A stretch of 64,000 nucleotides of DNA from contig NZ_VOBC01000002.1 of the NCBI RefSeq assembly GCF_008369195.1, positions 310,001-374,000 on the forward strand, in the 5' to 3' direction. A program made the position numbers and the translations under genes. A model generated the notes under the pieces. That model worked only from the letters and a program-made list of their open reading frames with translations, was not told where the DNA came from and ran no database searches. Numbering within the stretch: the first letter of the stretch is position 1; every line of letters starts with the position of its first letter. Shown piece by piece: positions 34,938 to 48,512 of this stretch. Source of the DNA: Sporosarcina sp. ANT_H38. Lineage in GTDB: Bacteria > Bacillota > Bacilli > Bacillales_A > Planococcaceae.

Positions 34938-35597
34938 TTAAAATGCAAGATATGAGCGCGGATTGACGGCTAGCCCATCTTTTTGTATTTCGAAATTAAG
35001 GTGGATACCGACTGTACTATTCCATTCGTTTTCTGCAGCGGTGGCGAGTACTTGACCCTGGTCCACCTCTTCACCTTTTTTAACGAGAATACCTGAGACG
35101 GATCGATAGATTGTTTTCAACCCATCTGCATGAGAAAGTATGATTTCATCACCTTTAAATGGGTCTAGCACGACATCCTCCACTGTGCCGCTCAATGAAG
35201 CGACGACTTCGAACGTCTTGCCCTGTACTGAAATGGTCACGCCTGTGTTCGTCACGTATTGCTGATTGAATACGAGCATTGCACTTTCACGCATTGCCTC
35301 TTCTGCATCTACATCATAATAATCTTGCACAATTGCCACTTCGTCTAGGAGAGCTTCAGTAAATGGATATTTTGGCGTCTCCTTTTCCGCGTTTGTTTCG
35401 ACAATCAATCCATCTTTCGTTTCCTTCGCTGCATCGCCTGCAAAACCTGGGGCATCGTCTTTCATGAATGCATTATAACCCCAGATCATGCCAACGAAGA
35501 CTATTGCGATACCGGAATAGACTATTGGCCAAAACCAGCTTTTCGTCTTTGCACTTTTGTTCTTCTGAGAAGGGGCTTTCGGTTTTTCTTCTCGCAT
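34938..35597 (-). CDS. spoIIQ: SpoIIQ engulfment channel protein (degenerate LytM domain)
   Basis: The 219-residue protein has one transmembrane helix (about 21-42) and an outer LytM/M23 domain (about 115-219). The first catalytic histidine of the HxH motif is replaced (TIYRSVSG where peptidases have VYAHL), while GIHLNFEI keeps a histidine, as in SpoIIQ proteins that are structural partners of SpoIIIAH rather than peptidases. Start at MREEKPKAP, 8 nt after GAGG. It follows spoIID by 10 bp; no clear separate sigma-F promoter was found upstream, so read-through from spoIID or a weak internal promoter remains open. Confidence 0.93.
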   Translation of the reverse strand: MREEKPKAPSQKNKSAKTKSWFWPIVYSGIAIVFVGMIWGYNAFMKDDAPGFAGDAAKETKDGLIVETNAEKETPKYPFTEALLDEVAIVQDYYDVDAEEAMRESAMLVFNQQYVTNTGVTISVQGKTFEVVASLSGTVEDVVLDPFKGDEIILSHADGLKTIYRSVSGILVKKGEEVDQGQVLATAAENEWNSTVGIHLNFEIQKDGLAVNPRSYLAF

Positions 35598-35607
35598 TGT
35601 CATCACC

Positions 35608-36576
35608 TCACTCGCTATTATTTGCAAGTGAAGGAGTTTTTAAACATTGGGAATCAAGTAATGTGATTTTTTTTATTTGAGTGCCTGTGTAATAGTGTAA
35701 AAGAATCCTCTCGGCTGTCCATCCTTTCTGAGCGTATGCCTCTGCTCCGTATTGACTCATGCCAACTCCGTGTCCATATCCTGTCGTTGTTAGGTGTACG
35801 ACTTTATTCGTCAGATCAAATGCGATATCAAAGTCTGTTGATGCCAGTCCTAACAAATCACGCATTTCTCTACCACTCGCCTCAAATTCAGTAGTTACGA
35901 CTTTTTGGACACGGCCAGTTGGATTGCGTACAAGTTGTAGGGATCTAAAACTATCGGCATCCCATTTGCCACCGATTGTTTTATTCCATTTGGCAAGCGT
36001 CATTTCGGCTGTACGTTCTACCTTTGCCTCAACGTCCCCTTCTCCTGGACTTTCTACACTTTGTAGATATGGAATATCATTACCACTAAAGTTTTGCGCT
36101 GTCTCAGTCTTCCCATTTGATGTTGAAAAAAACATGGCTGATATTATTTTGTCTTTATAAACAATTGTATCTCCCGCAGTCGCTTCCACTGCTGCGCGAA
36201 CTTTCTTTTCATTACGCTTAAACTCTTTCCCCCATCGCTCTTTCCGTTTCGCCTCTGAAGAATAGACCTGTGCAGAAACAGTAGCAGCAATTGGCTTTTT
36301 GCCGTTATCCGTAGTCTGAAGTGCATATGTACGGGCCGCAATTGCTTGAGCTTTTAGTGCCTCCTCCTGAAACTTAACTGGCATTTCAGCTGCGACGACT
36401 CCTACTACATACTCTTCAAGTGGAATTGGCTTGTCCTCACCGACAATAGTAATGTCTATGGGGCAAAGTTCAACTTTCTTTTCTTCGGGTTCAGTGACTT
36501 TTGCAGGCGTCTCCCTCAATAAAATAGGGATAAAAAATAAGAGTATGATGAATAATGCTGTTAGTAGTTTGTCCAT
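35608..36576 (-). CDS. spoIID: Stage II sporulation protein D (SpoIID lytic transglycosylase)
   Basis: The 322-residue protein has an N-terminal transmembrane anchor (about 4-20) and the SpoIID domain: LEEYVVGVVAAEMPVKF with catalytic Glu, ALKAQAIAARTYA, FFSTSNGKTETAQ, and GYGHGVGMSQYGAEAYA. It degrades peptidoglycan glycan strands during engulfment with SpoIIM and SpoIIP. The upstream ribosome site is weak (AAAGG about 14 nt away). A sigma-E-like -10 lies so close to the ATG that the transcript would be nearly leaderless. Confidence 0.95.
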   Translation of the reverse strand: MDKLLTALFIILLFFIPILLRETPAKVTEPEEKKVELCPIDITIVGEDKPIPLEEYVVGVVAAEMPVKFQEEALKAQAIAARTYALQTTDNGKKPIAATVSAQVYSSEAKRKERWGKEFKRNEKKVRAAVEATAGDTIVYKDKIISAMFFSTSNGKTETAQNFSGNDIPYLQSVESPGEGDVEAKVERTAEMTLAKWNKTIGGKWDADSFRSLQLVRNPTGRVQKVVTTEFEASGREMRDLLGLASTDFDIAFDLTNKVVHLTTTGYGHGVGMSQYGAEAYAQKGWTAERILLHYYTGTQIKKITLLDSQCLKTPSLANNSE

Positions 36577-36581
36577 AATTA

Positions 36582-36609
36582 ATTATATGAACCTTTTTGG
36601 GTTTTATTC
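36582..36609 (-). promoter_or_regulatory. Candidate sigma-E promoter of spoIID
   Basis: On the minus strand a good -10 CATATAAT (36582-36589) lies 13 nt from GAATAAA (36603-36609), a poor match to the sigma-E -35. The expected start point falls almost on the spoIID ATG. Confidence 0.35.
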
Positions 36610-36685
36610 CTGCTTTTTTGGGCACACTAGCAAAAGTGCACGGCGACCGTTTACATGAACGGATTTTAAAATCGGCTCGGGACAT

Positions 36686-36720
36686 GCAAAAAGGCCGTAG
36701 TAATTACACTACGGCCTTTC
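36686..36720 (-). terminator. Terminator of murA
   Basis: The stem AAGGCCGTAG / CTACGGCCTT (36691-36718) is followed on the minus strand by TTTTTGC. It starts 22 nt past the stop. Confidence 0.88.
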
Positions 36721-36741
36721 CCAAGTACTTATGCAAGTTGA

Positions 36742-38040
36742 TTAAACCATTTGTAATGGTTTTTCCGTATGCGTTTCTGGTGAAACACGGACGATATCTG
36801 CTCCAAGTGCTGCAAGTTTACCGTGGAAATTCACATATCCGCGGTCAAGATGCGATAATTCTGTAACTCGTGTAACGCCTTCCGCTACAAGTCCGGCAAG
36901 GATAAGTGCAGCTGCTGCACGAAGATCCGTAGCTGCAACTTCAGCACCTTGAAGTACAGACGGTCCTGTAATGATAACTGACCGACCTTCAATTTTAACA
37001 GAAGCATTCATACGACGGAATTCTTCAACGTGCATGAATCGATTTTCAAAAACTGTTTCAGTCAAAATACCAGTACCCGTCGATGTCAGCATAAGTGCCA
37101 TCATTTGGGACTGCATATCTGTTGGGAAACCTGGATGTGGCATAGTTTTCAAGTCTACGGATTTCAAAGGAAGTTGTGCAGTAACACGAACTCCTTCATC
37201 TAATTCCGTAATTACGACGCCCATTTCACCCAATTTCGAAATAAGTGCTGCATTATGCTCAGGTACAGCGTTTTCAATAATGACATCGCCACCTGTAATT
37301 GCAGCTGCTACCATAAATGTACCGGTTTCGATACGATCAGGTATTATATGATGAATTGTTCCGTACAATTTATTGACGCCTTCGATTCGGATAGTGTCCG
37401 TACCAGCTCCAATAACTCTACCACCCATTTCATTAATGAAGTTGGCAAGGTCTACGATTTCAGGTTCTTTCGCCGAGTTTTCAATGATTGTCGTTCCTTT
37501 TGCTAATGCAGCTGCAGTCATAATGTTTTCAGTTGCACCGACGCTTGGAAAATCGAGGTAAATCTTGGCACCTTTCAAACCGTTTTCTGCTTTTGCTTCT
37601 ACGTGTCCGTGGCCGAATGTAATCTCTGCACCCATTGCTTCGAAGCCTTTTAAATGTTGGTCAATTGGACGGGATCCGATTGCACAACCACCAGGAAGGG
37701 CGATACGTGCAAAACCATTACGTGCAAGAAGTGGACCCATAACAAGTATAGATGCACGCATTTTCCGTACATATTCGAACTGTGCTTCAGCTGAAAGTGT
37801 ATTTGAAGAATCAATAATGACTTCATCCAATTTCGGAGTGTAGTCCACTTTCGCATTTAAACTTTTCAATACTTCATTTATTGTCCCTACGTCTGAAAGA
37901 TTTGGAACGTCACGTATTACATTTACTCCCTCAGATGCAAGTAGCGCAGCCGCGAGTATTGGTAATACTGCATTTTTAGCACCTTCGACTCGGACGCTTC
38001 CCTTAAGTACACGTCCACCGTTGATTATTATTTTATCCAA
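36742..38040 (-). CDS. murA: UDP-N-acetylglucosamine 1-carboxyvinyltransferase
   Basis: The 432-residue enzyme has [10 protein letters not shown] (Lys22, Asn23) and the PEP-binding cysteine in [11 protein letters not shown] (Cys119). It catalyses the first committed step of peptidoglycan synthesis. The position beside spoIID matches B. subtilis murAA; the second copy type (murA2) is at the far end of the window. Cys rather than Asp at the active site implies fosfomycin sensitivity of this copy (known of the family). Confidence 0.96.
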   Translation of the reverse strand: MDKIIINGGRVLKGSVRVEGAKNAVLPILAAALLASEGVNVIRDVPNLSDVGTINEVLKSLNAKVDYTPKLDEVIIDSSNTLSAEAQFEYVRKMRASILVMGPLLARNGFARIALPGGCAIGSRPIDQHLKGFEAMGAEITFGHGHVEAKAENGLKGAKIYLDFPSVGATENIMTAAALAKGTTIIENSAKEPEIVDLANFINEMGGRVIGAGTDTIRIEGVNKLYGTIHHIIPDRIETGTFMVAAAITGGDVIIENAVPEHNAALISKLGEMGVVITELDEGVRVTAQLPLKSVDLKTMPHPGFPTDMQSQMMALMLTSTGTGILTETVFENRFMHVEEFRRMNASVKIEGRSVIITGPSVLQGAEVAATDLRAAAALILAGLVAEGVTRVTELSHLDRGYVNFHGKLAALGADIVRVSPETHTEKPLQMV

Positions 38041-38459
38041 AACAAGTCCCTCCGACTCCTAAGTTGTAGCCAAACATATTGTAGTTATATATTATTTTTT
38101 GTAAAACATTTATCTTTAAAACATATACTATTCTACAATGCTCTTGCGGATTAAACAAGGAGCGTCTGGGCTATTTTTCCGACTAAGCGCCAAGTAGTTT
38201 ATACTATGTAGACTTATGCCGTTTTGTGTCATAACGTCTCTCTACTTATCACTTTAGTTCCCCGTAATTAGTCACATCAAACCTTACATTCACACAAATT
38301 GATGACTTTCATGTCATCGCCCCGAATACGAACTTTTCTTCAAGCCCTAGTGGTATTCCTAACGGAGACACTCTATGGCTTTTTCGTATTCGCGGCGACT
38401 ACATGTATCATATCATTTCACCGGACAAAATGTACGAATGTTTAATGGAAAACAAAAGT
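38041..38459. other. Intergenic region with a long interrupted inverted repeat
   Basis: This 419-bp gap between ywzB and murA has no gene. Its main structure is an imperfect 19-bp inverted repeat (about 38314-38332 with 38385-38403; TCGCC-n-CGAATACGA and its complement) enclosing about 50 nt. The murA promoter must also lie here; I could not assign it. Confidence 0.5.
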
Positions 38460-38696
38460 TCATTCAAACATAAATGGCAGCCTTCCTGACCAATAGGATA
38501 GCTCTAAAAAAAAATTCGATACTGCCCAACCGATTGCAATGCTAAGTAAAATGAACAACAATTGTGCTTGAAAAACACGGTTCTTTTTAATAATTTTTTC
38601 CGGCATGATTGCCTGTAGAGCATAAAAAGAAATAGCTATAAAAAAAGTATGAGATATTACGGCCAACAGAGGTTGAAATGCTATTACATCACCCAT
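38460..38696 (-). CDS. ywzB: DUF1146-family small membrane protein YwzB
   Basis: The 78-residue protein has two transmembrane helices (about 10-30 and 45-65) and a short C-terminal GRLPFMF tail. It matches the YwzB/DUF1146 family, usually just downstream of atpC. Start at ATG after AAAGGAGG; an in-frame GTG 21 nt upstream lacks a ribosome site. Function unknown. It is separated from atpC by a terminator. Confidence 0.82.
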   Translation of the reverse strand: MGDVIAFQPLLAVISHTFFIAISFYALQAIMPEKIIKKNRVFQAQLLFILLSIAIGWAVSNFFLELSYWSGRLPFMFE

Positions 38697-38743
38697 TTGA
38701 GGCCCTCCTTTGTTCACTAAGTTAGAAATGGCAAGTTGGTTTC

Positions 38744-38787
38744 AAAAATTGAAAAGGCGAACAGAAGAATTTCTTCCCCTGTCCGCC
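38744..38787 (-). terminator. Terminator of the ATP synthase operon
   Basis: The stem GGCG-n-ACAG / CTGT-n-CGCC (38756-38787) is followed on the minus strand by TTTTC and TTTTT. It starts 12 nt past the atpC stop. Confidence 0.78.
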
Positions 38788-38798
38788 ACATCAACAAC

Positions 38799-39206
38799 TC
38801 ATTTTTTTCTTGTTTCGTAGACGTCGATACGATTGAGGGCACGTTTTAAATCTAGTTCCGCCAATTCGAGTTCTCTGCCTACTTTATTTGCCCGAAGTGT
38901 TTCTTCTGCTTGTTCCGCCGCCTTTTTAGCACGGACGATATCAATAGAAGATGCCAGTTCAGCACTTTGCGCTAAAACAGTGACAACATCCGGACGGACT
39001 TCGATGAAACCGCCATGTACGGCGATATGTTCCGTCGAGTCATCCTTCTGTAGGCGAAGCCCACCGATTTGAAGCGGTGCAACCATCGCGATGTGGCCGG
39101 GAAGAATCCCGATTTCACCTGTTTCGGTAACTGCGATGATTATGTTCGCTTCAGTTTCAACAACAGGGCCGTCGGGAGTGACGATATTGACTTTAATTGT
39201 CTTCAT
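38799..39206 (-). CDS. atpC: ATP synthase F1 epsilon subunit
   Basis: The 135-residue protein has the N-terminal beta sandwich (VNIVTPDGPVVETEA, GEIGILPGHIAM) and C-terminal two-helix domain (KKAAEQAEETLRA) that regulates ATP hydrolysis. Last gene of the operon, 139 bp after atpD with two stem-loops between. ATG with GGAGGGG. Confidence 0.96.
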   Translation of the reverse strand: MKTIKVNIVTPDGPVVETEANIIIAVTETGEIGILPGHIAMVAPLQIGGLRLQKDDSTEHIAVHGGFIEVRPDVVTVLAQSAELASSIDIVRAKKAAEQAEETLRANKVGRELELAELDLKRALNRIDVYETRKK

Positions 39207-39231
39207 TTTTTCCCCTCCTGATCCCTTTTAA

Positions 39232-39290
39232 TTAAATACGCCTCGGCGTATTTAACACTGATATTTATCAAGCAAGCTCATTAAATATCA
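39232..39290 (-). promoter_or_regulatory. Two intercistronic stem-loops between atpD and atpC
   Basis: A perfect 11-bp stem TTAAATACGCC / GGCGTATTTAA (39232-39255) with a 2-nt gap, and a 9-bp stem TGATATTTA / TAAATATCA (about 39260-39290), sit in the 139-bp gap. Neither has a T run. They may stabilise or process the mRNA and reduce atpC expression. Confidence 0.55.
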
Positions 39291-39345
39291 ATGTCATCCG
39301 CCGAAGGCATTAATTTGATTGTTCAGGGATTTAAGTCCTGATGAA

Positions 39346-41672
<2,327 letters not shown>

Positions 41673-41734
41673 TCACCACCTTATTGTTTTTTTGGTCGTT
41701 TTGACGCTTTCCGCCAAAATGATTCAATTTAGAA

Positions 41735-43255
<1,521 letters not shown>

Positions 43256-43268
43256 TCAAATTTCAGAT

Positions 43269-43808
43269 TTATGAACCGATAAGATCCCGTTTCATTCGCT
43301 CAAGCTTAGCGCTTATGCTGCTGTCGTAGATAATGTTACCAATTTGAAGACGAATGCCTCCAAGTAAGCTCGGATCGATGATATTTTCAATTCGCAATGC
43401 TTGTTTACCGATTTTCTGCGCGAACGCAGTAGAAATAGCTTGGCTCTCATCAGCTGTTAACGGACGTGTAGAATACACTTTCGCTTCAGCGATGCCTGCC
43501 GCGTCATTTGCATAAGCAGTAAACTCATTAACAAGGTTTACAACCTCGTCCATGCGTTTTTTGTCGAGCATTAGGAACAATGTATTCAAAATTAGCTGAT
43601 TCGCACCTTTGAATAGATCTGCCATAAGCTCTTTCTTTTTTGCAGCTTTTAATCTCGGTGAATTAAGTAATTGCCCGAGTTCTTTATTTGTCTGGAAAAC
43701 GATTTTCAATTCACGAAGATCTTCCTGAATAGGGCCAGTTTGTCCATTTTTTTGTGCTAGTTCAAACAATGCTTGTGCATAGCGTTTTGCTACAACCGAT
43801 TGGCTCAT
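43269..43808 (-). CDS. atpH: ATP synthase delta subunit (F1 cap, OSCP-like)
   Basis: The 179-residue protein begins VVAKRYAQALFELA and ends IGNIIYDSSISAKLERMKRDL, typical of the OSCP/delta family that links the stator to F1. Its start overlaps atpF by 4 bp. Confidence 0.96.
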   Translation of the reverse strand: MSQSVVAKRYAQALFELAQKNGQTGPIQEDLRELKIVFQTNKELGQLLNSPRLKAAKKKELMADLFKGANQLILNTLFLMLDKKRMDEVVNLVNEFTAYANDAAGIAEAKVYSTRPLTADESQAISTAFAQKIGKQALRIENIIDPSLLGGIRLQIGNIIYDSSISAKLERMKRDLIGS

Positions 43809-44359
43809 CGGCCTTCGCCTGCCTTCTCGATCGTTTCTTCGATCAATGCGCGATTATCTTCCTCGGAAATTTCTTTACCGAGAACTTTAGATGCTGCAAG
43901 GATAGAAAGAGATACGAATTCTGCGCGAACTGCAGCGACTGCTTTGTCTTTTTCTGATGCAATTTCAAGAGTTGCTGAGTCTTTCATACGACCCACTTCA
44001 ATACGTGCTGCTGTAATGATTTCTACACGTTGTGTTTCGCCTTGTTTAAGGGCGTTTTCTACAATCGCCTGAGCGTTAGTACGTGCTTCATTCAACAGGT
44101 TACGCTGTTCTTCAAGAATCTGTTGTGATTCTGCACGGCTTTTTTCAGCCGATTCGATTTCATTGGCGATCAACGCAGCACGTTGATCCATGATACCCAT
44201 AAGTGGGCCCCATGCAAACTTCTTAAGAAGAAGCATGAGAATCGTGAAGAATGTGACTGTGACGATAATATCGCCAAGGTTTAAATTGTTATTTAATTTT
44301 GCTAATCCTTTTGCGGCCTCACCATCTGCTGCCAATAGGACGAAGGTATCCATAAACAC
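43805..44359 (-). CDS. atpF: ATP synthase Fo b subunit
   Basis: The 184-residue stator protein has a transmembrane helix (about 27-46) and a long charged coiled coil. GTG at 44359 is 10 nt from GGGAG and is preferred over the ATG 6 nt later, which is 16 nt away. Overlaps atpH by 4 bp. Confidence 0.95.
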   Translation of the reverse strand: MFMDTFVLLAADGEAAKGLAKLNNNLNLGDIIVTVTFFTILMLLLKKFAWGPLMGIMDQRAALIANEIESAEKSRAESQQILEEQRNLLNEARTNAQAIVENALKQGETQRVEIITAARIEVGRMKDSATLEIASEKDKAVAAVRAEFVSLSILAASKVLGKEISEEDNRALIEETIEKAGEGR

Positions 44360-44449
44360 GATTTTTTCACTCCCTTCAAGAGCTTATGTTTCTTTAAATA
44401 TTGAAAACGTTCATTATTTTCAAAATTAGATTTTTCTATTACATAAAAG

Positions 44450-44485
44450 AATGGCGAAGAACTTCAGACTACCTTCTTCGCCATT
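44450..44485 (-). promoter_or_regulatory. Perfect intercistronic stem-loop between atpE and atpF
   Basis: A perfect 12-bp stem AATGGCGAAGAA / TTCTTCGCCATT with a 12-nt loop is followed on the minus strand by CTTTTATG. It lies between the highly expressed c subunit gene and the b subunit gene, where a partial terminator or processing site would help set subunit stoichiometry. Confidence 0.6.
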
Positions 44486-44504
44486 TAGTAAATGATTCTT
44501 ATGT

Positions 44505-44741
<237 letters not shown>

Positions 44742-44794
44742 CTAATAATTCCTGTTTTTTTGTTTTGTCACCCGGTTAACCGGGCATTATATGC

Positions 44795-45556
<762 letters not shown>

Positions 45557-45660
45557 TCAAGCTATTTCTGCATCAGTTCGTAGATAACATAGAACAGAAG
45601 TGCAGTAAGCCTTTTTCATAACGACTTGTATTCGTGAAAGGTCCTGCTGACGGATAGGCT

Positions 45661-46032
45661 TTACTGATGTCTTACGTGGTGTATGATCCTCTCTACTAGT
45701 AGGAGAACGTAAGGTATCGCAAAGCCGATAATCGTACTGATTAGGTCGAAATATTCCGGCATCGCTGTCGCAAGTGCAGCCGCACCCACACCAGAAGCGA
45801 AACGTATGATAGTCCCGAGCGATGCCCCATTCTTCCCTTCCGACAATTTCCGGTCATACCTTTCCATTTTACGGACAAGAATCCAAAAATTATACAATCC
45901 GAATAAAGAACCTAGAATAAGTCCGGCAAAAATCGGCTTCCACTCCGTGAATAACCAGCCGAGGACAAATAGAGCGACCAAAAAAAATAGAGCTTTCCTC
46001 TGCTTATTGTGGATTTCCTGCAATGTTTGCAT
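45661..46032 (-). CDS. atpI: ATP synthase subunit I
   Basis: The 123-residue protein has four transmembrane helices (about 14-30, 33-52, 70-92, 96-115). It is the first gene of the operon and 140 bp ahead of atpB. AtpI assists c-ring assembly or Mg2+ uptake in other species. ATG about 11 nt after GGAG. Confidence 0.88.
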   Translation of the reverse strand: MQTLQEIHNKQRKALFFLVALFVLGWLFTEWKPIFAGLILGSLFGLYNFWILVRKMERYDRKLSEGKNGASLGTIIRFASGVGAAALATAMPEYFDLISTIIGFAIPYVLLLVERIIHHVRHQ

Positions 46033-46405
46033 ATCTAGTTATTCTCCTGATTCGTATTTCAAAATTGTATGGAGCCTTGCAACTTCGACTGAGATAAAGC
46101 TTTGTAGCAAGCAAATCACAAGGAAAAGCGGGGTGGTTCCGTTTCGCTGTCCAGCCAATTATTTGTCCAGTCTAAGCAGACCGCTTACACTGTTCTTGGC
46201 GAGACTCTGAAAAGGATGAAACCTGTAAGTTTTGCGAGTATTGTCGAATGGAAGGTAATTCGGCAAATGGTACTTTTACTTAAATGCATGATGCTATTTA
46301 AGCCTCTGCACATCCATCTAGAAACGATAGGACGCTAACACAGCCTTAATATCCACATTATGTTGCCGTTTAATATATAAAACCCTGTCATTCTTACCCT
46401 TTGTA
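46033..46405 (-). promoter_or_regulatory. Long 5' leader of the ATP synthase operon
   Basis: If the promoter at 46406-46434 is used, atpI has a leader of about 365 nt. No open frame with a ribosome site and no recognised riboswitch was found in it. The last 25 nt carry the atpI ribosome site. Confidence 0.4.
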
Positions 46406-46434
46406 AGCATACAATAGGCATATTTTGATGTCAA
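46406..46434 (-). promoter_or_regulatory. Sigma-A promoter of the ATP synthase operon
   Basis: On the minus strand a perfect TTGACA (46429-46434) is 17 nt from TATGCT (46406-46411). It is the best promoter in the 620-bp gap between the epimerase gene and atpI. The rest of that gap up to the terminator at 46610 shows no gene. Confidence 0.65.
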
Positions 46435-46609
46435 TTGATTCCCGTGAAATTCTTCACAAAGTCTTCACTTTGTCAAACAATCGACAAAATTGGGTCGTAC
46501 TTTGATGAATATTAATTGTTTTGCGATGTGTATCAGGGTTTCTCCAGACTTTTTTGTTCACAGTTCAGTTTCTCCATGACAGTTAAACTCCTTGCCTTCA
46601 CAACCCACC

Positions 46610-46641
46610 GAAAAAAAATACGACCGGATTAATCCGGTCGG
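46610..46641 (-). terminator. Terminator of the UDP-GlcNAc 2-epimerase gene
   Basis: The perfect palindrome CGACCGGATT / AATCCGGTCG (46621-46640) is followed on the minus strand by TATTTTTTTT. Confidence 0.88.
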
Positions 46642-46652
46642 CGTGCAGGTTG

Positions 46653-47774
46653 TTATTTTATAGAAAGGAAGTATTTTTTTAGCGCTTCAACAATTCGTTC
46701 GGAAGCGTGTCCATCGCCATAAGGATTCGACGCTTTCGCCATCTTGCTGTATTCCGCTTCGTCAGTTAAAAGCGTATCCGTCAATGTGAAGATTGTTTCT
46801 TCATCCGTGCCGGCCAGTTTTAATGTCCCCGCTTCGATGCCTTCCGGACGTTCAGTTGTATCGCGCAAAACGATAACCGGTTTCCCGAGTGAAGGTGCTT
46901 CCTCCTGGATACCTCCTGAGTCAGTCAAGATAATGTGTGAACGTGATGCAAAATTATGGAAATCGACAACTTCAAGCGGTTCAATCAGATGAATGCGATC
47001 ATTGCCTCCAAGAATTTCATCCGCTACTTCACGCACTGCGGGGTTCATGTGAACAGGGTAGATAACTTGAATATCGTCATGCTTCTCAAGTAACCGGTTA
47101 ATAGCCCGGAACATGTTGCGCATCGGTTCTCCCAAGTTTTCACGGCGATGGGCAGTCAATAAGATGAGTCTGTCCGTTCCGATTTTATCGAGAACAGGAT
47201 GTGAGTACTCTTCACGCACTGTCGTTTGAAGCGCGTCAATCGCAGTATTTCCCGTGATATAGATGCGGTCTTCCGACTTCCCTTCGGCTATCAGATTACG
47301 GGCCGATTGTTCTGTCGGTGAAAAATGAAGATCAGCAATGACGCCCGTTAGCTGCCGATTCATTTCTTCCGGATACGGCGAATATTTATCCCAAGTACGA
47401 AGTCCTGCTTCAACATGTCCAACCGAAATTCGGTTATAAAACGCTGCGAGGCTGCCTACGAAAGTCGTAGATGTATCCCCATGGACAAGTACGATATCTG
47501 GTTGCGCTTCTTTCATGATTCGGTCAAGCCCTTCGAGTCCTCGTGTTGCAACATCGACGAGTGTTTGCCGATCTTTCATGATATTAAGATCATAATCGGG
47601 GGTGATACCGAATGTGTTGAGCACTTGGTCTAGCATTTCACGATGCTGTGCCGTAACCGTTACGATTGACTCTATATCGTCTGAATGCTTTTGCAGTTCC
47701 AATACAAGCGGTGCCATTTTAATCGCTTCCGGCCGTGTGCCGAAAATCGTCATCACTTTCCACTTTTTCGTCAA
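46653..47774 (-). CDS. mnaA: UDP-N-acetylglucosamine 2-epimerase (non-hydrolysing)
   Basis: The 373-residue enzyme begins KVMTIFGTRPEAIKMAPLV and contains VHGDTSTTF, VGHVEAGLRT, LLTAHRRENLGEP, LTDSGGIQEEAPSLGKPV and RDTTERPEG, the full WecB/MnaA pattern. It makes UDP-ManNAc, the donor for TagA and substrate of WecC. Start assigned to TTG 10 nt after AAAGG; a GTG at 47783 is the alternative. It lies 19 bp after upp and probably shares its transcript. Confidence 0.95.
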   Translation of the reverse strand: MTKKWKVMTIFGTRPEAIKMAPLVLELQKHSDDIESIVTVTAQHREMLDQVLNTFGITPDYDLNIMKDRQTLVDVATRGLEGLDRIMKEAQPDIVLVHGDTSTTFVGSLAAFYNRISVGHVEAGLRTWDKYSPYPEEMNRQLTGVIADLHFSPTEQSARNLIAEGKSEDRIYITGNTAIDALQTTVREEYSHPVLDKIGTDRLILLTAHRRENLGEPMRNMFRAINRLLEKHDDIQVIYPVHMNPAVREVADEILGGNDRIHLIEPLEVVDFHNFASRSHIILTDSGGIQEEAPSLGKPVIVLRDTTERPEGIEAGTLKLAGTDEETIFTLTDTLLTDEAEYSKMAKASNPYGDGHASERIVEALKKYFLSIK

Positions 47775-47793
47775 AACCTTCACGCCTTTCAAA

Positions 47794-48423
47794 TCATTTT
47801 GTCCCGAATAGACGGTCGCCAGCATCGCCAAGTCCTGGTACGATATAGCCTTTTTCGTCCAGTTTTTCATCCATCGCAGCGATATAAATATCCACATCAG
47901 GATGAGCATCTGTCAATGCTTTCACTCCTTCTGGAGCAGCAATTAGACACATGAACTTAATGTGTTTCGCACCGCGGCTCTTCAATGATTCAACCGCCGC
48001 AATTGCGGATCCGCCCGTTGCAAGCATCGGATCGACGAGAATGAAGTCACGTACTGATACATCGGAAGGTAGTTTTACGTAATATTCGATGGGTTGCAAT
48101 GTTTCAGGATCACGGTACAGTCCGATATGTCCTACTTTTGCTGCTGGAATAAGTTTCAGAATGCCATCTACCATTCCGATACCTGCACGTAAAATCGGTA
48201 CGATTCCTAGTTTCTTACCTGCAAGTACGTTTGAATTAGCTTTACAGACTGGTGTTTGGACTTCCACTTGCTCAAGCGGAAGTTCGCGCGTGATTTCATA
48301 AGCCATAAGTGTTGCTACTTCATCGACAAGTTCGCGGAATTCTTTTGTTCCTGTGTTGATATCACGTATGTACGTTAGTTTATGTTGGATAAGCGGATGA
48401 TCAAAAACGTGTATTTTCGGCAT
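47794..48423 (-). CDS. upp: Uracil phosphoribosyltransferase
   Basis: The 209-residue enzyme has the PRPP-binding loop [14 protein letters not shown] (with the family variant of the 13-residue motif) and the uracil-binding C-terminus [16 protein letters not shown]. It salvages uracil to UMP. Start at MPKIHVFDH, 9 nt after AAGGGG; length equals that of the B. subtilis protein. Confidence 0.97.
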   Translation of the reverse strand: MPKIHVFDHPLIQHKLTYIRDINTGTKEFRELVDEVATLMAYEITRELPLEQVEVQTPVCKANSNVLAGKKLGIVPILRAGIGMVDGILKLIPAAKVGHIGLYRDPETLQPIEYYVKLPSDVSVRDFILVDPMLATGGSAIAAVESLKSRGAKHIKFMCLIAAPEGVKALTDAHPDVDIYIAAMDEKLDEKGYIVPGLGDAGDRLFGTK

Positions 48424-48454
48424 TATTTTTCGCCCCTTTTCGGAATGTCTGTTC

Positions 48455-48483
48455 ATTATAACAGATATGTCCCTTATCTGACA
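48455..48483 (-). promoter_or_regulatory. Promoter of upp-mnaA
   Basis: An extended -10 TGTTATAAT (hexamer 48455-48460) lies 32 nt before the upp ATG; the -35 region (TGTCAG, 48478-48483, 17-nt spacer) is weak. No PyrR-type leader was seen. Confidence 0.5.
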
Positions 48484-48512
48484 CGCCATACACACGAGCT
48501 ATTAATATCTGA

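Noticed and set aside
35598..35660. Sigma-F promoter before spoIIQ
   Set aside because: No GGNNANANT element with a GYATA-like partner was found in the 3' end of spoIID.
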